This document shows, piece after piece, positions 1 through 8,622 of a stretch of 34,445 nucleotides of DNA. The translations under genes were made by a program, and so were the position numbers. Under the pieces are notes generated by a model. That model saw nothing but the letters and a program-made list of their open reading frames with translations, ran no database searches and had not been told where the DNA came from. Each line of letters starts with the position of its first letter. Within the stretch, counting starts at the first letter, position 1. The DNA is taken from positions 1 to 34,445 of the forward strand of contig BAXG01000051.1 in assembly GCA_001310455.1 (NCBI GenBank), in the 5' to 3' direction. This DNA is from Photobacterium sp. JCM 19050 (GTDB lineage: Bacteria; Pseudomonadota; Gammaproteobacteria; Enterobacterales; Vibrionaceae).

Positions 1-1271
1 CTTCAATGGTGCCGGAGGCGGTGTCGCTCTTGTCGGTGACCAGGTCGCTGGTTGTGGAAACGGTGACCGAAACGGTCTCGTCGCTCTCCGCAACCTTGTC
101 ATCCTTGACCGGCACACGCAGCTCAACCGCGCTGCCGTCCTTCGGCAGGGTGATGCTGTCGGTGTAGTCCTTCCACTGGCCGTTAATCTTGACCTGGAGG
201 TTGCCGTAGTCACTGTCCTGGGTGGCGTTACCGCCGAGGGTCAGGGATGCGGTGATGTCATCAGCGGCCGGGCCGTCGAGCTTGGCGGTGTAGGTGAGGT
301 AAACGCCGTCGGCTTCGGTCACGGTGCTGTCACCGGTAATGGTGACGTTCGGGCGCACGTCCTCGTCGACGTCCGGGTTACCGGTGGCACGGTCATCTTC
401 AATGGTGCCAACCCCAACCTCAACCCCGTCCTGACCAACTGTTCCGGCAGAAAGGGTGAAACTTTCTTCATTCTCCGAGATGGCGTCATCAATTGTTTCT
501 ACAATTACTTCGAAACGGGTTTCGCCCGCAGGGACATCAACTGTGAAGCTGCCATCACCGGCAACTTGCACTTCCACGCCGTTGACGGTCACTGCTGTGT
601 TTTTGAAATCTGTACCTGCGCTGGCACTTCCACCATCTAAATTCATTGTTACGGTAGTTATGGACGTGGAGGATTGAGAAAGCGTAACAGTGAATACTGC
701 TTTATCCCCCTCACTAACCGTGGGGCTTGAGATTGATTCTACAACTACCGGTGGGTTTGTATTTCCATCGCCCTCCGGTGCAGGGGATTCTTCTTCTGAG
801 TTGTTACTTATTAATGCTGTTCCATCCCCGCTTTCATCCTCCCTATCAAAACTAAGAGGCCCCACTCCTTCGGTCTCATACCCGGCATCAGCAAGGTTTC
901 AGCGCATCGCGGTCGATGGAGGTATATCTGAATCCTCCGCCGGATGAGTTGGAGCCGCCGGCGGCGGTGGCGGGGAGTTCTTCGGTTGGATCTTCGCCGC
1001 CGAGGATCAGGTCCTGAATGGCTGCAATTTCATCAGACAGGCCAGGGATGTCTTCATCGGCAGGGAATGATGGGGTGTTGTCCGGCAGTGTGACAAGGCT
1101 GCCGTCCGGGTATTCCAGTAAAAGTTCGGCACCGTCGGACAGTTCAATTTCGGTACCTGCTGGAATGGTGACTCCGTCTGAAACGGGTAACAGTTTGTTC
1201 TGATGGGTAAAGGTAGCTTCTCCAACAGTCGACTTTACCAAGGCTTCTTGTTGAGTCTTAATTTTTTCCAT
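1..1271 (-). CDS. LapA-like giant adhesin, N-terminal part (retention module + Calx-beta-like repeats), partial
   Basis: The start is the ATG at 1269-1271 (MEKIKTQQEA...), preceded by a weak AGGGAA ribosome site; an in-frame extension to 1424 has no such site. Residues 1 to about 90 look like the retention module that holds type I-secreted adhesins in the outer membrane (motifs such as TVGEATF and LLLEYPDGSLVTL). A TAAG motif at 957-968, followed by a Gly/Ser linker, matches the di-alanine site cut by LapG-type periplasmic proteases. After about 900 the frame changes: the Asp/Glu-rich linker and repeats continue one frame away (frameshift about 889-905). Below about 770 come Calx-beta-like repeats with acidic DD and GTIEDD motifs. 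The unit ending in GTIE recurs near 390 and at the window edge, giving a period of about 130 residues. The protein should be secreted and act in attachment or biofilm. Secretion and lapD/lapG genes are not in the window. Family assignment is solid; total length is unknown. Confidence 0.8.
957..968 (-). other. Predicted LapG-type cleavage site (TAAG)
   Basis: On the minus strand these bases encode Thr-Ala-Ala-Gly, about residues 102-105 of the adhesin, just after the retention module and before a Gly/Ser-rich linker. LapG-family proteases cut LapA-type adhesins at such a di-alanine motif to release them from the cell surface under low c-di-GMP. The motif and its place are seen; cleavage is inferred. 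Confidence 0.6.
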
Positions 1272-1841
1272 GCTATTCCCTGCCAGATTTGGAACGGATT
1301 GTTTCTTCGAGTCCCGGAACAGATACCGGTTAATATGAAACGGGTAGAAGTGATTAGAATTCCATATACTATGTGCGGGAAAAGTGATCGTCAATTTAAC
1401 AAATGAAAAAACAAGACATGACAAGTAACAAAAAGTGTAATTTCGATAACATTTGATAATTCAGTCAGTAAGTCCTTTTCCTCCTGGTCTTTTCGTGTGC
1501 AGGAAGGCACCAAATCACTCTTAATGTTGAAGGTGTGTCGTCCAGATAATTGAACAACATTTAACCGGTATCTTTTGTTTCTGTTCCGTCATTCCTTTTT
1601 GGGCTTGTGTCGTTTTCCTTTGCTGAATTGGGAAAAGTTACTACTTCGGGATGATCCGGCATTCCTGCAAGGTATGAGCTCAAACCCTCCCAGATGCGAA
1701 TTTCCTGATTTCCAGGGTCACTTAGACTCAGTCAATGAGTACCTCCGTGGTGCGAAGTGACGTGATAAGTGAAGGAGAAATCCGGTACAGCGCTTCAAGA
1801 GCCGGTTTTCTAAAAGGACTGAAACTGGAGAGGAACACCCA
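1272..1841. promoter_or_regulatory. Divergent intergenic region between adhesin and quinoprotein dehydrogenase
   Basis: This 570-base region has no convincing gene; short open frames here lack ribosome sites and family features. It must hold the promoters of the adhesin (minus) and the quinoprotein dehydrogenase (plus). The half near the adhesin is AT-rich. On the minus strand, 1638-1655 contains a degenerate relative (ATCAT, then CCCGAAGT, then AGTAA) of the element found before other genes of the PQQ island. The dehydrogenase has a good ribosome site (GAGAGGAA) ending about 8 bases before its ATG. Confidence 0.4.
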
Positions 1842-3602
1842 ATGACAGCAGTAAACCGTAAGTTCGGTTTCTTGGTGGCGACAGGCCTATTATGTTTGTC
1901 ATCTGCAACGAGTGCAGGCGTAACAGATCAGGATATCCTGAACGACCAGGCAACCCCCGATGACATAGTCAGCTACGGGATGGGGCTGCGCGCTCAGCGC
2001 TATAGCGGCCTTGATAAAATCAATAAAGATACTGTCAAAAACATGGTGCCGGCATGGGGATTTTCCCTGGGCGGAGAGAAACAGCGTGGGCAGGAATCCC
2101 AACCGTTGATCAAAGATGGCGTAATGTATATCACCGGATCTTACTCCCGCGTCTATGCCATTGATGCCAGAACCGGTGATGAGTTATGGCAGTACGATGC
2201 GCGACTGCCCGATGGCATCATGCCGTGTTGTGATGTGATTAACCGAGGTGTGGCGCTTTACGATGACCAGGTGATCTTTGCCACTTTGGATGCCAAGCTG
2301 GTCGCGCTGGACGCTAAAACCGGCAAGGTGCGCTGGAAGAAGAAAGTAGAAGATTATAAAGCCGGTTATTCCATCACAGCAGCCCCATAATTGTTAAAGG
2401 TAACGTTATTACCGGTGTCTCCGGCGGTGAGTTCGGTATTGTCGGGAAGGTACGCGCTTATGACGCAAAAACCGGTGCAATCGTCTGGGAACGTCCGACA
2501 GTTGAAGGCCATATGGGTTATGTCTGGGTTGACGGAAAGAAAACTGAAGCCGGCATCTCCGGTGGTGAGGCAGGAAAAACCTGGCCTGCAGATCTCTGGA
2601 AATCAGGTGGTGCCGCCCCTTGGTTAGGGGGAACTTATGATGCTGACACCGACCTCTTATTCTTCGGCACGGGAAACCCGGCCCCTGGAACTCCCACATG
2701 CGTCCGGGTGACAACCTCTTTTCCTCTTCTCGCTTAGCCATCGACCCGGATAACGGGAAAATTGTCTGGCATTTCCAGACACCCCGCATGACGGCTGGGA
2801 TTTCGATGGTGTAAACGAATTCATTTCCTTTGATTATGACGAAGGCGGCAAGACCGTCAAAGCCGGTGCTACGGCTGACCGTAATGGCTTTTTCTATGTC
2901 CTTGACCGTACCAACGGCGACTTTATCCGTGGCTTCCCGTTTGTTGACAAAATCAGCTGGGCATCAGGGCTTGATGAGAAAGGCCGTCCGATTTATGTCG
3001 ACAGCAACCGCCCGGGTAACCCAACAGAGTCGACCGATGGCAAGCAAGGCAAAACAGTAGTAGCTGCACCGTCTTTCCTCGGCGGCAAAAACTGGATGCC
3101 AATGGCATACAGCCAGGATACCGGGCTTTTCTATGTTCCTTCCAATGAGTGGCAGATGGACATCTGGAATGAGCCGACTGCGTACAAGAAAGGTGCGGCT
3201 TACCTCGGTGCGGGATTTACCATCAAAGCGCTCAACGACGATTACATTGGCGTGCTGAGAGCCGTGGATCCGAAGAGTGGCAAGATTGTCTGGGAATATA
3301 AAAACTACGCACCTTTGTGGGGTGGGGTGCTGACAACTGCCGGCGGCCTGGTGTTTACCGGGAACCCGGAAGGTTACCTGCTCGGCTTTGACGATAAAAC
3401 CGGTGAGCTGCTTTACAAGTTTAATACCGGCTCTGGCATCGTTGGCAGCCCGGTGACGTGGGAGATGGATGGTGAGCAGTACGTGAGTGTCCTGTCTGGT
3501 TGGGGAGGTGCGGTACCGCTCTGGGGCGGAGATGTCGCCAAACGGGTTAAGAACTTTAACCAGGGCGGCATGGTATGGACGTTCAAATTATCCGGTAATT
3601 AA
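1842..3602 (+). CDS. exaA: PQQ-dependent alcohol dehydrogenase, lanthanide-type signature (three frameshifts)
   Basis: This is a periplasmic type I quinoprotein alcohol dehydrogenase, about 588 residues, oxidising primary alcohols to aldehydes with PQQ. Seen: a signal peptide (residues 1-25, ending SATSA), the adjacent disulfide Cys pair C129-C130 in MPCCDVINRG, the beta-propeller motif GNPAPWNSHMRPGDN, and tryptophan-docking repeats such as DPKSGKIVWEYK. There is no C-terminal cytochrome c domain. The catalytic motif WDFDGVNE (2796-2819) has Asp at 2799-2801 and a second Asp two residues on. That second Asp marks lanthanide-dependent enzymes (XoxF, PedH/ExaF), whereas calcium enzymes have Ala or Ser there. 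The reading frame breaks at about 2385 (C run), 2684 (C run) and 2782; adding one base at each restores the family sequence, so undercalls are likely. A terminator follows. The usual partner, cytochrome c550 (exaB), is not in the window. Confidence 0.9.
2796..2819 (+). other. Active-site Asp-x-Asp motif of the quinoprotein dehydrogenase
   Basis: The codons read Trp-Asp-Phe-Asp-Gly-Val-Asn-Glu. The first Asp (2799-2801) aligns with the catalytic Asp of methanol and ethanol dehydrogenases. The second (2805-2807) aligns with the extra Asp that coordinates a lanthanide ion in XoxF and PedH. It lies downstream of the third frameshift, in the frame that stays open to 3602. Confidence 0.75.
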
Positions 3603-3613
3603 TCCAATGGGTA

Positions 3614-3640
3614 CAAGGGTCCTTCGGGGCCCTTTTGCTT
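3614..3640 (+). terminator. Intrinsic terminator after the quinoprotein dehydrogenase
   Basis: The stem is GGGTCC (3617-3622) with GGGCCC (3627-3632), including one G-T pair, closed by a TTCG tetraloop and followed by TTTTGCTTTT. It sits 12 bases past the dehydrogenase stop, so the MOSC gene that follows is probably expressed at a lower level or from its own promoter. Confidence 0.75.
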
Positions 3641-3660
3641 TTCAGCGACGGAGTTTTCAT

Positions 3661-4299
3661 ATGAGTGATGAAAATGCGTGTGTTCTTGGCCCTATCAGAG
3701 TGGCAGTCAAAGACACTATCGGGCCTTCCAATACACCAACCGGCATCAATAAACAGCCGGTGGCGGGGCGGGTGTTTCTGGGAGAATTTGGCCTTGAGGG
3801 AGACTTCCAGGTCGACAGCCGGGTCCATGGCGGGTTGGATAAAGCCGTCTATCACTTTCCCCTGGAAAATTATCGGGTATTGAAAGAAGCCTTTCCTCAC
3901 CTTGCCGAGAACCTTGATAAGCCCTGTGTCGGTGAGAACTTCTCAACCTTTGGAATGACTGAATCCAATGTTTTTATCGGCGATATCTACACTGTGGGAG
4001 AGACCGAAATCCAGGTATCCCAACCCCGGATGCCCTGCTGGAAACTCAACCAGCGAATTGGGAATGCCCATGTGCTCGAACTGGTGATCATGCAGAAAAT
4101 TACCGGTTGGTATTACCGGGTTCTCAAGGAAGGTTTCGTGGGACAAGGTGATGAATTGAAGCTCAAAACCCGGGTTCAGGATGAATACAACATTGAAAAG
4201 ATTTGGGAGCACTGGATTACCCTTCGGCAACAAGGTGTGCAGGTCGCTAAACCACTGGAAATAAATGGGCTTTCACCCCAATGGCGATTCGACTGGTAG
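3661..4299 (+). CDS. yiiM: YiiM-like MOSC domain protein
   Basis: The start is the ATG at 3661, with GGAG at 3652-3655; a longer in-frame extension into the dehydrogenase has no ribosome site. The 212-residue product matches the MOSC plus 3-alpha architecture of E. coli YiiM (224 residues), a molybdenum-cofactor protein that reduces N-hydroxylated bases such as 6-N-hydroxylaminopurine. Seen: GLEGDFQVDSRVHGG (about 44-58), VGENFST (about 90-96), ESNVFIGDIY (101-110) and SQPRMPCWKLN, in which C126 is the expected molybdenum ligand. The gene is intact. It lies between the dehydrogenase terminator and exaC, and I see no obvious biochemical link to alcohol oxidation. Confidence 0.8.
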   Translation: MSDENACVLGPIRVAVKDTIGPSNTPTGINKQPVAGRVFLGEFGLEGDFQVDSRVHGGLDKAVYHFPLENYRVLKEAFPHLAENLDKPCVGENFSTFGMTESNVFIGDIYTVGETEIQVSQPRMPCWKLNQRIGNAHVLELVIMQKITGWYYRVLKEGFVGQGDELKLKTRVQDEYNIEKIWEHWITLRQQGVQVAKPLEINGLSPQWRFDW

Positions 4300-4324
4300 G
4301 TCATTAATTTTCTACTTATTGGAT

Positions 4325-4342
4325 GCCCTCCCAAAGTAGGAG
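4325..4342 (+). promoter_or_regulatory. Putative PQQ-island operator upstream of exaC
   Basis: The sequence is GCCCT, then CCCAAAGT, then AGGAG, containing the core AAAGTAGGA at 4333-4341. It lies 134 bases before the exaC ATG, and GATAGAG follows at 4362-4368. The same core is found before pqqA, before the FIST gene and in the region upstream of the response regulator. The role is inferred from this recurrence. Confidence 0.5.
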
Positions 4343-4475
4343 ATTTTGTAAACCAACTGCTGATAGAGCGCGTAAGTTCCAATTGCCACAATTGATTTAC
4401 AGGTGAGGGAAAACTGCCTGATGCAGTCCCGAGCCGAACGCAATGGATTAATGCCACAACACATGAGGTGGAATC

Positions 4476-5991
4476 ATGATTTACGCAAAACCAGGATCAG
4501 AAGGCGCAGTCGTCAGCTTTAAACCCCGCTACGGAAACTTTATTGGCGGGCAGTGGGTAGAGCCGGTAAAAGGGCAGTATTTCACTAATACAACGCCTTG
4601 TACCGGTGAGGGATTCACCGAGATTCCACGCTCGACCGCTGAAGATATTGAGCTTGCACTGGACGCCGCCCATGCAGCAAAAGATGCCTGGGGCGCGACA
4701 TCGGTAACCGAACGTTCAAATATGCTGCTCAAAATCGCCGACCGCATTGAGGCAAACCTGGAAATGCTGGCGGTTGCCGAAACCTGGGAAAATGGTAAGG
4801 CTGTGCGTGAGACCCTGGCGGCAGATATTCCCCTGTGTGTTGACCATTTCCGTTATTTCGCCGGTTGTATCCGGGCGCAGGAAGCAGCGCCGCAGAAATT
4901 GACGGCAACACAGTGCCTATCATATCCATGAGCCACTGGGTGTTGTCGGCCAGATTATCCCCTGGAACTTCCCGCTTCTGATGGCGGCGTGGAAACTGGC
5001 GCCAGCGCTGGCGGCAGGTAACTGTGTGGTATTGAAGCCGGCAGAGCAAACCCCAACCACCATCCTGCTTCTGATGGAAATCATCGAAGATATTCTGCCT
5101 CCGGGCGTTGTTAACGTGGTTAACGGCATGGGGCCGGAAGCCGGACAGGCACTCGCTACCTCGACCCGTATTGCCAAAATTGCCTTTACCGGTTCAACCC
5201 CAATCGGTAACCACATCATGCGCTGCGCAGCAGAAAACATGATTCCTTCCACGGTAGAACTGGGCGGTAAATCGCCGAACATCTACTTTGAAGATGTTAT
5301 GCAGCAGGAAGATGCGTTTATCAGCAAAGCGGTTGAAGGCACTGTGCTGGCGTTCTTTAACCAAGGTGAGGTCTGTACCTGTCCGTCAAGACTGCTGGTA
5401 CAGGAAAGCATTTATGATGACTTCATTGGCCTGGTGATTGAACGCGCCAAGAGCATCAAGCACGGCAATCCGCTTGATACCGAAACTCAGGTGGGCGCGC
5501 AGGCGTCTGATGAGCAATACGACAAGATCCTCAGCTACCTGCAAATCGGCCGGGATGAAGGTGCCGAAGTACTGATGGGTGGTCAGGCGGCCGCGATCTC
5601 CGGCTTCGACAAGGGATTTTACGTCCAGCCAACCATCCTCAAAGGGGACAACTCAATGCGGGTATTCCAGGAGGAAATCTTTGGCCCGGTTGTCAGTGTG
5701 ACCACCTTTAAAGACGAAGCAGAAGCACTGCGCATTGCCAATGATACGGATTTCGGCCTTGGAGCCGGGCTCTGGACCCGTGACGTAAACCGTGCATACC
5801 GTATGGGGCGTGCCATCCAGGCCGGACGTGTATGGACCAACTGTTACCACCTCTACCCCGCGCATGCGGCATTTGGTGGCTACAAGAAATCCGGTATCGG
5901 CCGTGAAACCCACAAGATGATGTTGGATCACTACCAACAAACCAAGAACCTGCTGGTGAGCTACGACATCAACCCACTGGGCTTCTTCTAA
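4476..5991 (+). CDS. exaC: NAD-dependent aldehyde dehydrogenase, ExaC/AcoD type (two frameshifts)
   Basis: This enzyme oxidises the aldehyde made by the quinoprotein dehydrogenase to the acid, probably acetaldehyde to acetate, in the cytoplasm. The restored length is about 505 residues, as in Pseudomonas ExaC (506). Seen: IPWNFPLLMAAWKLAPALAA (4957-5016), VELGGKSPNIYFED with the general-base Glu, and FFNQGEVCTCPSR, whose first Cys (5374-5376) is the nucleophile. FGGYKKSGIGRE and the C-terminal NPLGFF are typical. The frame breaks twice, near 4883 and 4914. In each case one G is missing from a GG pair, and restoring both gives a continuous protein. A putative operator lies upstream at 4325. 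Confidence 0.9.
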
Positions 5992-6017
5992 CTAATATTC
6001 TTCGAACATCCAATAGG

Positions 6018-6046
6018 GCATCAGGGTGACAGCCACATCCTGATGC
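6018..6046 (+). repeat. Stem-loop between exaC and the NosR-like gene
   Basis: Perfect 8-base arms GCATCAGG (6018-6025) and CCTGATGC (6039-6046) enclose a 13-base loop. There is no T run after it, so it is not a standard terminator. It ends 6 bases before the ribosome site of the NosR-like gene, so it could protect the exaC message end or affect translation start. Confidence 0.55.
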
Positions 6047-6063
6047 ACCTATGGAGGTGTAAG

Positions 6064-8241
6064 GTGCAAAAACCAACTCTCGTTTGCCGGCACCCAGTGT
6101 GCCGGCTTTTTTGTATCTGGATGATGACCGTATCCGCACTGTGCTTGATACACAGCAAACCGGTGTTTGGTGAGCAATGGCAGGAGGTTACGCCGGAAAT
6201 AGCCCGGCTGTTCCCTCAGGCGACACGCACCCTGCCGCCGGAGCCGGACTTGCCGGTAACACCGGTCTATCAGCTAAGTGATCTGCTGGGTTATGTGTTT
6301 GAATCCGATGACCTGACCGATTTCCCGGGGTTTTCCGGTGAGACCGTGAATATCCGGATGGGATTGGATACAGAAGGTGTGATTCAGGGAATAGAGCTTG
6401 TCCGGCACCATGAACCTATTTTCCTTCACGGACTTGGTGAAGAACCGTTGCTGGCGTACATCGCGCAGTACCTCGGCCAGCGTATCCAAAATCGCTTTAT
6501 TATCGGGTCGCGCCAGCAGAGGGTGGACGATGGCAGCACGGTCTACCTGGATGGTGTTACCAAGGCGACAGTCTCCATTATTGTTATCAACGACACCATC
6601 CTGACTGCTGCCATGAAGGTCGCTCGAGCTCGGTTGAGCGGTTTTGCTGATCAGCGCCTGAGTACCCTCAAAACGGGTAATTTCAGCCCGTTGGTATTTG
6701 ATGAACTGGTCAGCCGTGGTCTTGTGCATCACTGGTTTCTTTCCCAGCCGAGTGCGGCGAAAGTGCTGGCACTGCCCTCGGAACAGCTTGAACACCTGAC
6801 AGAAATCCCGGAGGACGGCACCTTTGTCGATGTTTACATGGCGGTGCTTAACAGCCCGCTGATTGGGCGAAACCTGCTCGGTGAGGAAGAATTCCAGCGG
6901 CTGGAGAAAAGCCTGGAAGACGGGGAAATCGCACTGATGGCATTCTCCCGGGGGGAATATGCGATGCTGGCTGAGGACTTTATCCCCGGAACTTCTCCTG
7001 CCCGGTTCAGTATCAGCCAGGGCGGTTTTGCGGTGGATATCAGGGATACGGATTTTTACAGCTTCTACTCCCCGTCACTGGCAACCGGTGTGCCGGACTT
7101 TGAGCAAATCCGGGTGTTCAGGATAAAAAGCAGCAGCGGCTTTGACCCGGGTAAACCGGTCGAGCTTCATCTCAATGTCGCCGTGAAAAAGAGCTTCCTG
7201 GAATCTGAAAACCGGCCACTCACCTCGGTCTACCAGTTGCCGGATGAGGTGGTCAGCAAACCCGATGCCAGCGCAGCCCAAAAACCAGAGCCGCTTTGGG
7301 TAAGGTTATGGCGCGACAGAATGTGGGAGGTGGCGGTTTTAGCGGCCTACCTTGTCTTGTTGACGGGCTTGTTCACCTTCCAAAAGCCGCTGGCTAAAGA
7401 GGCTGGGCGGTACCTGCATCCTGTTCGTCTCGCAGCCTTAGTGTTTGTGATTGGCTTTATCGGAATATATGCGCAGGGGCAGTTGTCTGTGGTTAACATC
7501 TACACGCTGTTGCTGTCGCTCTGGCAGGGTTTCGATATCAACGTGTTCCTGCTTGACCCGGTAATTTTCGTGCTCTGGAGCTACGTGTTTGTCTCGCTGT
7601 TTTTGTGGGGCCGGGGGCTGTTCTGCGGCTGGCTTTGTCCGTTCGGGGCAATGCAGGAGTTGGTTGCGGAGCTTGGCAAACGGCTGGGCATCCGCCAGAT
7701 CCGGATGAAAGACGCCCTGCACCGGCGGCTTCAATGGGTCAAATACCCGGTTCTTGCCGGATTGGTTGCTGTGTCGTTTTCTTCCCTGTCCACTGCAGAA
7801 ACCCTGGCTGAAGTCGAACCCTTTAAAACAGCGGTTACTCTGGTTTTCGACCGAACATGGCCATTTGTGCTCTATGCCGCAGTGTTGTTGGCTGCCAGCG
7901 CCTGGGTACACAAAGCCTACTGCCGTTACCTTTGTCCGCTTGGGGCCGGGCTTTCAGTGCTTGGGAGGTTGCGGTTTTTCAGCTGGCTGTCCCGTCGTGA
8001 AGAGTGCGGGAACCCCTGCCAGCTTTGCCATAAAAAATGCCAGATCAATGCGATAAAACCCGGGGGCGATATCGATTACAACGAATGTATCCAATGCCTC
8101 GATTGTCTGGTGATTATTCATGACAACAAACAGTGTGTTGTTGATCGATACAGCCGGAAAACCCGCACTAAGAACCGTACAGGGAAACCGGTGGTAGCCG
8201 AGGTTCAGCCGGGCATTATTGCCATTGAGGCAAAAGAATAA
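6064..8241 (+). CDS. NosR/NirI-like membrane protein: FMN-binding domain, transmembrane helices, iron-sulfur clusters
   Basis: I chose the GTG at 6064 because GGAGGT (6053-6058) sits 5 bases before it and the start gives a full signal sequence (K3, R9, R14, then LFCIWMMTVSALCLI). The product is about 725 residues. The periplasmic part holds an FMN_bind-like domain with YLDGVTKATVS, where NosR proteins carry covalent FMN on Thr. After residue about 420 come several membrane helices with two CxxxCP motifs (GLFCGWLCPFG and YCRYLCPLG). The C-terminus has two Cys clusters, CGNPCQLCHKKC and CIQCLDC, for [4Fe-4S] centres. The second cluster lacks the usual final Cys-Pro spacing. NosR-type proteins pass electrons between the quinone pool or cytoplasm and periplasmic enzymes. 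Its place between exaC and pqqA suggests a role in electron transfer for PQQ oxidation; this is inference. The gene is intact. Confidence 0.8.
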   Translation: MQKPTLVCRHPVCRLFCIWMMTVSALCLIHSKPVFGEQWQEVTPEIARLFPQATRTLPPEPDLPVTPVYQLSDLLGYVFESDDLTDFPGFSGETVNIRMGLDTEGVIQGIELVRHHEPIFLHGLGEEPLLAYIAQYLGQRIQNRFIIGSRQQRVDDGSTVYLDGVTKATVSIIVINDTILTAAMKVARARLSGFADQRLSTLKTGNFSPLVFDELVSRGLVHHWFLSQPSAAKVLALPSEQLEHLTEIPEDGTFVDVYMAVLNSPLIGRNLLGEEEFQRLEKSLEDGEIALMAFSRGEYAMLAEDFIPGTSPARFSISQGGFAVDIRDTDFYSFYSPSLATGVPDFEQIRVFRIKSSSGFDPGKPVELHLNVAVKKSFLESENRPLTSVYQLPDEVVSKPDASAAQKPEPLWVRLWRDRMWEVAVLAAYLVLLTGLFTFQKPLAKEAGRYLHPVRLAALVFVIGFIGIYAQGQLSVVNIYTLLLSLWQGFDINVFLLDPVIFVLWSYVFVSLFLWGRGLFCGWLCPFGAMQELVAELGKRLGIRQIRMKDALHRRLQWVKYPVLAGLVAVSFSSLSTAETLAEVEPFKTAVTLVFDRTWPFVLYAAVLLAASAWVHKAYCRYLCPLGAGLSVLGRLRFFSWLSRREECGNPCQLCHKKCQINAIKPGGDIDYNECIQCLDCLVIIHDNKQCVVDRYSRKTRTKNRTGKPVVAEVQPGIIAIEAKE
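6086..6112 (+). terminator. Intrinsic-terminator-like hairpin inside the start of the NosR-like gene
   Basis: Perfect 8-base arms GCCGGCAC (6086-6093) and GTGCCGGC (6099-6106) enclose loop CCAGT and are followed by six T (6107-6112). It has the form of a strong rho-independent terminator, yet it lies 20 bases inside the reading frame that begins with the well-spaced GTG at 6064. It may end the exaC transcript, or act as an attenuator controlled by translation of the signal-peptide region. A start further down (ATG 6121 or 6124) would put it outside the gene but removes the charged part of the signal sequence. Confidence 0.7.
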
Positions 8242-8278
8242 TGCCCGGAAAAACAGAGGAAAAAGGTGGAGGAGATAT

Positions 8279-8296
8279 TTCATCACAAAGTAGGAT
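8279..8296 (+). promoter_or_regulatory. Putative PQQ-island operator upstream of pqqA
   Basis: The sequence is TTCAT, then CACAAAGT, then AGGAT, with the invariant core AAAGTAGGA at 8287-8295. It lies about 146 bases before pqqA, and GATAGAG follows at 8326-8332. The left arm is degenerate compared with the copies before the FIST gene and near the regulator gene. Confidence 0.5.
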
Positions 8297-8441
8297 TTTC
8301 GTTGCAGGCATCCGTCACTACTCTCGATAGAGGAGCGTCAGGGTCGGGATCGGTAAACGTTGTCGTACTGGATGAGGCTCAGAGGATCTAACGTAGTAAG
8401 GCATGTCCTGAACTGGATCACCAACACAAGGAGTTAGCACT

Positions 8442-8513
8442 ATGTGGGTAAAACCAACGTACCAGGAACTTCGTCTTGGCTTTGAAGTGACCCTTTACAT
8501 CAGCAACCGCTGA
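8442..8513 (+). CDS. pqqA: PQQ precursor peptide PqqA
   Basis: This 23-residue peptide begins MWVKPTYQEL and ends ISNR. It has the invariant Glu15 and Tyr19 in FEVTLY that PqqE cross-links to build the PQQ skeleton. The ribosome site AAGGAG (8428-8433) is 8 bases before the ATG. The length and the MW.KP N-terminus match PqqA of other bacteria. A terminator-like hairpin follows directly, so the peptide message is probably made in excess over the downstream enzymes, as in other pqq operons. Confidence 0.95.
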   Translation: MWVKPTYQELRLGFEVTLYISNR

Positions 8514-8527
8514 GCAAGGTTATACAT

Positions 8528-8560
8528 GGGCGCTCCCACTCCGGGGGCGCTCTGTTTTTT
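8528..8560 (+). terminator. Partial terminator between pqqA and pqqB
   Basis: The stem is GCGCTCCC (8530-8537) with GGGGGCGC (8543-8550), including a T-G pair, and loop ACTCC. TCTG and six T follow. It lies 15 bases after pqqA and probably lets only part of the transcripts run on into pqqB-F. Confidence 0.75.
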
Positions 8561-8622
8561 GTGACCCGGCCAGGCCCGTTTGGACAACCTTTACCGGGAA
8601 GCAGGCTATTCGGGAGGGGAGT

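Noticed and set aside
1575..1760. Small plus-strand gene between adhesin and dehydrogenase
   Set aside because: It has no ribosome site and no recognisable features; the region is better explained as a double promoter region.
1842..3602. Quinoprotein dehydrogenase as a true pseudogene
   Set aside because: The breaks are missing bases in short runs, and the same kind of break hits well-conserved genes such as prfC and secF. The repaired protein keeps all active-site motifs.
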